Source of the DNA: Kitasatospora sp. NBC_00458
GTDB lineage: Bacteria > Actinomycetota > Actinomycetes > Streptomycetales > Streptomycetaceae
Assembly (NCBI RefSeq): GCF_036013975.1
Contig: NZ_CP107904.1
Span: 2,418,001 to 2,482,000 of the forward strand
Length of the DNA stretch: 64,000 nt
Direction: 5' to 3'
Shown: in pieces, positions 58,926-64,000 of the stretch
Layout: each line of letters starts with the position of its first letter
Position numbering within the stretch: the stretch's first letter is position 1
Made by a program: the position numbers and the translations under genes
Notes under the pieces: model-generated
What the model was told of the DNA's origin: nothing
The model's input: only the letters and a program-made list of their open reading frames with translations
Databases searched by the model: none

Positions 58926-61691
58926 GGCCTCCCAGTCGGCGCCGACGCCGACGGAGACGTCGAGCGGCGCGCGCAACGGGTAGGCGCCGGCCATCTGCTC
59001 GCGGACGACCGCCTCGACCTGCTCGCGCTCGCCGGGGGCGAGTTCGAGCACGATCTCGTCGTGCACCTGGAGCAGCATCCGGGAGTTCAGCGCGGCGGCG
59101 GTCAGTGCCTCGTCGACCCGCAGCATGGCGATCTTGACGATGTCGGCGGCCGAGCCCTGGATCGGGGCGTTGAGGGCCATCCGCTCGGCCATCTCGCGGC
59201 GCTGGCGGTTGTCGCTGTTGAGGTCCGGCAGGTAGCGGCGGCGGCCGAGCAGGGTCTCGGTGTAGCCGGTGGCGCGGGCCTCGTCGACGACCCGGCGCAG
59301 GTAGTCGCGGACGCCGCCGAACCGCTCGAAGTAGGTGTCCATCAGGCCCTGCGCCTCGGCGGGCTTGATGCCGAGCTGCTGGGAGAGCCCGTACGCGGAG
59401 AGTCCGTAGGCGAGGCCGTAGGACATCGCCTTGATCTTCCGGCGCATCTCGGCGTCGACGGCGGCGCCCGGCACCTCGAAGACCTGGGAGGCGACGGTGG
59501 TGTGCAGGTCCTCGCCGGTGGCGAAGGCCTCCAGCAGCGCCTCGTCCTCGGAGAGATGGGCCATGATCCGCAGTTCGATCTGCGAGTAGTCGGCGGTGAG
59601 CAGCGACTCGTAGCCCTCGCCGACGACGAAGGCGCGGCGGATCATCCGGCCCTCCTCGGTGCGGACCGGGATGTTCTGCAGGTTCGGGTCCTGCGAGGAG
59701 AGCCGGCCGGTGGCGGCGACCATCTGGTTGAAGGTGGTGTGGATGCGGCCGGCCGGGGAGACGGTCTTGAGCAGGCCCTCGACGGTGGTGCGCAGCTTGG
59801 CCTGGTCGCGGTGGCGGAGCAGGATGACCGGCAGCTCGTTGTCGGTCTGGGTGGCGAGCCAGGTGAGGGCGTCGGCGTCGGTGGTGTAGCCGGTCTTGAT
59901 CTTCTTGGTCTTGGGCAGGGCGAGTTCGCCGAAGAGGATCTCCTGGAGCTGCTTGGGCGAGCCGAGGTTGAACTCGTGGCCGGCGGCGGCGTGCGCCTCC
60001 TCGACGACGCGCTGGATCTCGGCGGCGAACTGCGACTCCAGGCCGGTGAGCCAGGTGCGGTCGGCGGCGATGCCGGTGCGCTCCATGCGGGCGAGCAGGG
60101 CGGCGATCGGCAGCTCCATGTCGCGCAGCAGCCCGGTGGCGCCGACCTCGGCGAGCCGGGTGTCGAAGAGCGCGGCGAGGTCGAGCACGGCGCGGGCCTG
60201 GAGCATCAGCGCCTGGGCGCCCGCGGTCGGGTCCTCCTCGGGGGCGTCGAAGGCGAGCTGGCCGGACTCGGCGGCGGGGGCCGGGGCGAGCGAGCGGGCC
60301 AGGTACTCCTCGGCGAGCACGTCGAGGGTGAAGGTGCGGCGGCCGGGCTTCTCCAGGTAGGCGGCGAGGGCGGTGTCGGCGACGACGCCGCCGATCTGCC
60401 AGCCGCGCTCGGCGAAGGCGCGCATGACCTGCTTGGCGATGTGCAGGGCCTTGGGGGCGGCCGGGTCGGCCAGCCAGGCGGCGAGGGCGCGCTCGTCCTC
60501 CTCGGCGAGCAGGGCCGGGTCGAACCAGGCCGCGGTCTCGCCGGCGGCGAGCGCGATCTCGGTGACCTCGCCGCTGCCGAGCGCCCACCGGTAGACGGCG
60601 GCGAGCGCGACCGGCGCCTTGCCCGCGGCGTGCTGCCCGAGCCAGGCGGCGAGCGTGCCGGGGTCGGTGAGCAGTTCGCCGTCGACCTCGATGCCGGGGG
60701 CGAGCTCGGTCTCGGCCTCCGCCTCGGCGCCGGACGGGTCGATGCCGAGGACGCGGTCGCGGAAGTTGGCGTTGCGGAACTCCAGCGACTCCATCAGCGT
60801 GGTGACGGCCGCCTTGTCGAAGGCCGACCGCTCCAGGTCGGTGACGCCGAGCGGGAGTTCGACGTCGCGGACCAGCTCGGTGAGGACCCGGTTGCGCTTG
60901 ACCGAGTCGAGGTGCTCGCGCAGCTTCTCGCCGATCTTGCCCTTCACCTCGTCGGCGCGGGAGACCAGTTCGTCGAAGGAGCCGAACTGGTTGACCCACT
61001 TGGCCGCGGTCTTCTCGCCCACGCCGGGGATGCCGGGGAGGTTGTCGGACGGGTCGCCGCGCAGGGCGGCGAGGTCCGGGTACTGGCGGGGGGTGACGCC
61101 GTACTTCTCGGCGACCTTCTCCGGGGTGTAGCGGGTGAGTTCGGAGACGCCCTTGGTCGGGTAGAGGACGGTGACGTGCTCGGTGACCAGCTGGAGGGAG
61201 TCCCGGTCGCCGGTGACGATGTCGACGTCGAAGCCGGCCGCCTCGGCGGCGGTGGCCAGGGTGGCGATGATGTCGTCGGCCTCGAAGCCCTCGACGGTCA
61301 TCCGCGGGACGTTCATGGCGTCGAGGAGTTCGCCGATCAGGCCGATCTGGCTGCGGAACTCGTCCGGCGTCTTGGCGCGGTTGGCCTTGTAGTCGGGGAA
61401 CTCGGCCGAACGGAAGGTCTGGCGGGAGAGGTCGAAGGCCACCGCGAGGTGGGTCGGCCGCTCGTCGCGCACGGTGTTGGCGAGCATCGAGGCGAAGCCG
61501 TACACCGCGTTGGTGGGCTGGCCCGTAGAGGTGTTGAAGTTCTCCACGGGCAGCGCGTAGAACGCCCGGTAGGCCATGGAGTGCCCGTCGAGCAGCATGA
61601 GGCGGGGCCGCGACCCGGCTCCGCCGCCACCCGCCGCGCCCTTGTCCGTACTCTGCGTAGCCACGTCAACGTCCGTTCCTGCCGATTCCAC
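58914..61691 (-). CDS. polA: DNA polymerase I
   Basis: 925 residues. The N-terminal 5'-nuclease domain (about 30-290) has LMLLDGHSMAYRAFYALP, VEGFEADDIIATLA and GDPSDNLPGIPGVGEKTAAK. The 3'-5' exonuclease-like domain (about 330-520) lacks the DxE of motif I (the strand reads VALAAVYRWAL), so proofreading is probably absent, as in other actinobacterial Pol I. The polymerase domain has motif A DYSQIELRIMAHLS, the O-helix MRRKIKAMSYGLAYGLSAYG and motif C VHDEIVLE. The GTG at 61691 follows TAGGAT (61711-61706, minus); a GTG at 61664 with AGGA upstream is an alternative start. Confidence 0.97.
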   Translation of the reverse strand: MESAGTDVDVATQSTDKGAAGGGGAGSRPRLMLLDGHSMAYRAFYALPVENFNTSTGQPTNAVYGFASMLANTVRDERPTHLAVAFDLSRQTFRSAEFPDYKANRAKTPDEFRSQIGLIGELLDAMNVPRMTVEGFEADDIIATLATAAEAAGFDVDIVTGDRDSLQLVTEHVTVLYPTKGVSELTRYTPEKVAEKYGVTPRQYPDLAALRGDPSDNLPGIPGVGEKTAAKWVNQFGSFDELVSRADEVKGKIGEKLREHLDSVKRNRVLTELVRDVELPLGVTDLERSAFDKAAVTTLMESLEFRNANFRDRVLGIDPSGAEAEAETELAPGIEVDGELLTDPGTLAAWLGQHAAGKAPVALAAVYRWALGSGEVTEIALAAGETAAWFDPALLAEEDERALAAWLADPAAPKALHIAKQVMRAFAERGWQIGGVVADTALAAYLEKPGRRTFTLDVLAEEYLARSLAPAPAAESGQLAFDAPEEDPTAGAQALMLQARAVLDLAALFDTRLAEVGATGLLRDMELPIAALLARMERTGIAADRTWLTGLESQFAAEIQRVVEEAHAAAGHEFNLGSPKQLQEILFGELALPKTKKIKTGYTTDADALTWLATQTDNELPVILLRHRDQAKLRTTVEGLLKTVSPAGRIHTTFNQMVAATGRLSSQDPNLQNIPVRTEEGRMIRRAFVVGEGYESLLTADYSQIELRIMAHLSEDEALLEAFATGEDLHTTVASQVFEVPGAAVDAEMRRKIKAMSYGLAYGLSAYGLSQQLGIKPAEAQGLMDTYFERFGGVRDYLRRVVDEARATGYTETLLGRRRYLPDLNSDNRQRREMAERMALNAPIQGSAADIVKIAMLRVDEALTAAALNSRMLLQVHDEIVLELAPGEREQVEAVVREQMAGAYPLRAPLDVSVGVGADWEAAAH

Positions 61692-61867
61692 TACCGGCCA
61701 CCGATCCTATGGCCCGGCACCGACAAAAAGGGCACGCCCGCGACGGAGGCCCCCCGGTCCCGCCCGCCACGCCCGTCTCCCCCGCCACCGCCACTACCAC
61801 CGAGTAGGACGGTCGTACGATCACAGGCAGCACGACGACGCGACCCCCGAGCGGCAGGAGCTCCCCC

Positions 61868-62344
61868 ATGACCGACCCGGCCCCCGAAGCGGCCACCGAC
61901 GCGGCCACCGTCCTCGACATCCCGCAGGAGATGCTCGACCACTTCGCCAAGCTCGGCGTCGACCCGGCCACCTTCTCCGGCGGCAGCCTCGGCGAGAAGC
62001 TGGGCATCCGGATCGTCGAGGCCTCGGGCGACCGGGTGGTCGGCACCATGCCGGTCGACGGCAACCAGCAGCCGTACGGGCTGCTGCACGGCGGCGCCTC
62101 GGCGGCGCTGGCCGAGACCCTCGGCTCGGTCGGCGCGATGCTGCACGCCGGCCCGGGCCGGTACGCGGTGGGCGTCGACCTCAACGCCACCCACCACCGC
62201 TCGGCCACCTCCGGGCTGGTCACCGGAGTGGCGACGGCGGTCTTCAAGGGCCGCACCGCGGCGACCTACGAGATCGCGATCACCGACGACACCGGCAAGC
62301 GGGTCACCAGCTGCCGCCTGACCTGCATGCTCCGCGACCTCTGA
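61868..62344 (+). CDS. hotdog-fold thioesterase (PaaI family)
   Basis: 158 residues. YGLLHGGASAALAETLGSVG is the PaaI/4HBT catalytic stretch (HGGxxxxLAE), and VGVDLNATHHRSATSGLVTG follows, typical of 1,4-dihydroxy-2-naphthoyl-CoA/phenylacetyl-CoA-type thioesterases. It hydrolyses an acyl-CoA thioester; the acyl group is unknown. The gene is divergent from polA with a 176-bp gap. It ends 12 bp before a well-formed terminator. Confidence 0.92.
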   Translation: MTDPAPEAATDAATVLDIPQEMLDHFAKLGVDPATFSGGSLGEKLGIRIVEASGDRVVGTMPVDGNQQPYGLLHGGASAALAETLGSVGAMLHAGPGRYAVGVDLNATHHRSATSGLVTGVATAVFKGRTAATYEIAITDDTGKRVTSCRLTCMLRDL

Positions 62345-62356
62345 CGCGCACCCGCC

Positions 62357-62386
62357 GCGCCGACCCCTTCGACAAGGGGCCGGCGC
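62357..62386 (+). terminator. terminator of the thioesterase gene
   Basis: GCGCCG-a-CCCCTT (62357-62369) pairs with AAGGGG-c-CGGCGC (62374-62386) around CGAC: 12 pairs with one mismatch, 12 bp past the stop codon. Confidence 0.82.
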
Positions 62387-62944
62387 AGCGGACTGATCAT
62401 CAAATCCCTTGCCCGCCCCCTTGTTTGACCTTCGACAGCCCTGGGAAGTCGTTGGTCCAGACAAGGGGGCGGTGGCATGTCCACGGACTTTTTCACAGAC
62501 TTCCAGAGATGTAACACTGCGTAACAGCTAGGAAATCCGACTATCCGGCGGACCGCGGGGGGCGAGCCCATCCGGAAATTCCCCGCCGAACGGCCGCGCG
62601 TCCGATATTCGGACGTGCACGCCCGACCCCAACACCGCGGACACCCATGTCCGATTATCGGAGAGTCCAGGAGTCACCTGCACTTCTGCGCCTTACACAG
62701 GGCCAGTTGAGGCCAGGACCCCCGGCGGGGCCGGGCCGGTCGAACCGAAACGACCACATGCTGAGACGGCTTCTCCGTGTGCTCATAACAAGAGAATCAC
62801 AGCCTCGCCGCACCACTGCCCGAGCCGCCCAACGGCATCTAGAGTCACGGCCAGTCACCGCGCCACCGGATTGGGCCAGGCCCATCGCGCATCCAGGCTC
62901 CCGCCACTCAGGCGCGGCGCCCTCCTGAACCGAAGGGGACCCCC
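62387..62944. promoter_or_regulatory. 558-bp upstream region with three TCCGA..TCGGA sites
   Basis: No gene is seen. Three related dyads lie at 62536-62548 (TCCGACTATCCGG), 62601-62613 (TCCGATATTCGGA, flanked to 17 bp by CG/CG) and 62650-62662 (TCCGATTATCGGA, perfect), in A/T-richer DNA. GTAACACTGCGTAAC (about 62512-62526) is a direct repeat that loosely recalls a GlnR a/b box but with 5-bp spacing. The region most likely controls the branched-chain amino-acid transport operon starting at 62945. Confidence 0.6.
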
Positions 62945-64000
62945 GTGCGTCATCGTTCAGCAGTTGTCGTGAGCATTGCCGTGATCGGCGCCCTGAGCCT
63001 CACCGCGTGCGGCTCCCGCGACGACAAGAAGTCCGGCGACAGCGGCAACGCCGGGGGCGGCACCACCGTCACCATCGGCGTCGACGCCCCGCTCACCGGC
63101 GACCTCTCCGCCCTCGGCCTCGGCATCCGCAACTCCGTCGAGCTCGCCGTCAAGCAGGCCAACGAGAAGAACGAGGTCCCCGGCGTCAAGTTCCAGATCA
63201 AGGCCCTGGACGACACCGCCAAGCCCGCCCCCGGCCAGCAGAACGCCACCCAGCTGGTCGCCGACAAGGACGTCCTCGGCGTCGTCGGCCCGCTCAACTC
63301 CAGCGTCGCCCAGTCCATGCAGCAGATCTTCAACGACGCCAACCTCGTCCAGATCTCGCCCGCCAACACCGGCGTCGCCCTCAGCCAGGGCGAGAAGTGG
63401 GCCAGCGGCGTCAAGGCCCGCCCCTTCAAGTCCTACTTCCGCACCGCCACCACCGACGCGGTCCAGGGCCCCTTCGCCGCCGACTTCCTCGCCAAGGACG
63501 CCAAGAAGACCAAGGTCTTCCTCATCGACGACCAGAAGACCTACGGCGCCGGCCTCGCCGCCACCTTCAAGGCCCAGTTCATCAAGAACGGCGGCACCAT
63601 CGTCAACGAGGAGCACGTCAACCCCGACGACCGCGACTTCGCCGCCGTCGTCACCAAGGTCAAGTCCTCCGGCGCCGAAGCCGTCTACTACGGCGGCGAG
63701 TACCCCGCCGCCGGCCCGCTCTCCCTCCAGCTCAAGGACGCCGGCGTCAACATCCCCCTGATGGGCGGCGACGGCATCCAGAGCGGCGACTTCATCAAGC
63801 TCAACCCCAAGAGCCAGGGCGACTACGCCACCGCCGTCGGCCTCCCCGTCGAGTCGCTCCCCACCGCCGCCAAGTTCATCGCCGACTACAAGACCGCCGG
63901 CTACAAGGACGCCTACGAGACCTACGGCGGCTACTCCTACGACAGCGCCTGGGCCATCATCCAGGGCGTCAAGGCCGTCGCCGCCGCCAACGGCGGCAAG
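62945..64000 (+). CDS. branched-chain amino-acid ABC transporter substrate-binding lipoprotein (3' end cut)
   Basis: 352 residues visible, open to the window edge. A lipoprotein signal (VVVSIAVIGALSLTAC, lipobox LTAC) is followed by a charged linker and a type I periplasmic-binding fold: VTIGVDAPLTGDLSALGLGI, VELAVKQANEKNEVPGVKFQ, VLGVVGPLNSSVAQSMQQIF and KVFLIDDQKTYGAGLAATFK, as in LivJ/LivK proteins. The GTG at 62945 follows GAAGGGGAC. The permease and ATPase genes (livH/M/G/F) are expected just downstream, outside the window. The local order polA - thioesterase - BCAA binding protein is familiar from streptomycetes. Confidence 0.93.
   Translation, partial: MRHRSAVVVSIAVIGALSLTACGSRDDKKSGDSGNAGGGTTVTIGVDAPLTGDLSALGLGIRNSVELAVKQANEKNEVPGVKFQIKALDDTAKPAPGQQNATQLVADKDVLGVVGPLNSSVAQSMQQIFNDANLVQISPANTGVALSQGEKWASGVKARPFKSYFRTATTDAVQGPFAADFLAKDAKKTKVFLIDDQKTYGAGLAATFKAQFIKNGGTIVNEEHVNPDDRDFAAVVTKVKSSGAEAVYYGGEYPAAGPLSLQLKDAGVNIPLMGGDGIQSGDFIKLNPKSQGDYATAVGLPVESLPTAAKFIADYKTAGYKDAYETYGGYSYDSAWAIIQGVKAVAAANGGK

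Noticed and set aside
62508..62530. GTAAC direct repeat considered as a GlnR box
   Set aside because: The spacing is 5 rather than 6 bp and the second half is not GAAAC-like, so it is mentioned only as weak resemblance.

Overview
The base composition (very GC-rich, strongly G/C-biased third codon positions), the many GTG starts and apparently leaderless genes, an SsgA-like sporulation protein, and three DUF397/ATP-binding/DUF5753-type regulator pieces all point to a streptomycete-type actinobacterium (Streptomyces or Kitasatospora). The order rpsA - methyltransferase/hrpB ... polA - thioesterase - branched-chain amino-acid binding protein looks like conserved chromosomal core. I see no rRNA, tRNA, CRISPR array, prophage, integrase or insertion sequence, and no large biosynthetic cluster. 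All family names are from reading the translations; no database search was possible.

Layout. 1-5.6 kb: a truncated GNAT gene, a triplicated non-coding repeat, a DnaQ-like exonuclease, a Tat-exported DyP peroxidase, a twin-palindrome intergenic site and a HEPN-like protein. 5.6-12.5 kb: glgX, treY and treZ, a route from glycogen or malto-oligosaccharides to trehalose; treY and treZ are joined by a 15-codon overlapping ORF. 12.5-22.1 kb: small metabolic genes, including a split transketolase divergent from soxR, a degenerate formylglycine-enzyme-like protein, an aldo-keto reductase with its regulator, an M23 peptidase and a RidA protein. 22.1-24.2 kb: an ATP-binding protein / Scr1-type HTH / DUF397 module with lower GC and a 32-bp dyad operator. 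24.3-36.2 kb: regulators and transporters (WYL, HAD, kinase-like ATPase, TetR-MFS pair, SoxR-like MerR-MFS pair), GNAT, methyltransferase, a toroid-like protein and an SsgA-like protein. 36.5-41.9 kb: a secreted tripeptidyl-aminopeptidase-like lipoprotein, a Cys-rich small protein, a LysR / amidotransferase / HD group and a GNAT. 42-51.4 kb: coaE, a metallo-beta-lactamase-fold hydrolase, an MMPL transporter, rpsA, a methyltransferase and hrpB. 51.4-58.7 kb: NUDIX, a DUF397 gene beside the wreck of its HTH partner, GNAT, a secreted DUF3103-type protein, an LLM-class oxidoreductase, and three tandem paralogous membrane proteins of which the middle one is dead. 58.9-64 kb: polA, a hotdog thioesterase and the start of a branched-chain amino-acid ABC system.

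The most notable signals are outside the genes. (i) A family of five ~40-bp hairpins (26.8, 26.9, 30.0, 52.4, 52.6 kb) shares the core GAAGTC/GACTTC. All five lie 3' of minus-strand genes, and two copies differ by paired, compensatory changes. (ii) Two separate regulators have the exact SoxR cysteine signature. Each faces a promoter of identical geometry: TTGACT, 19-bp spacer, dyad centred 7.5 bp from the -35, and ATG 7 nt after the -10. One drives a split transketolase, the other an MFS pump. (iii) Several near-perfect operator-like dyads lie between divergent genes. (iv) Short tandem repeats (8-30 bp units) occur throughout the intergenic DNA and inside coding sequence, where they create low-complexity tails and loops.
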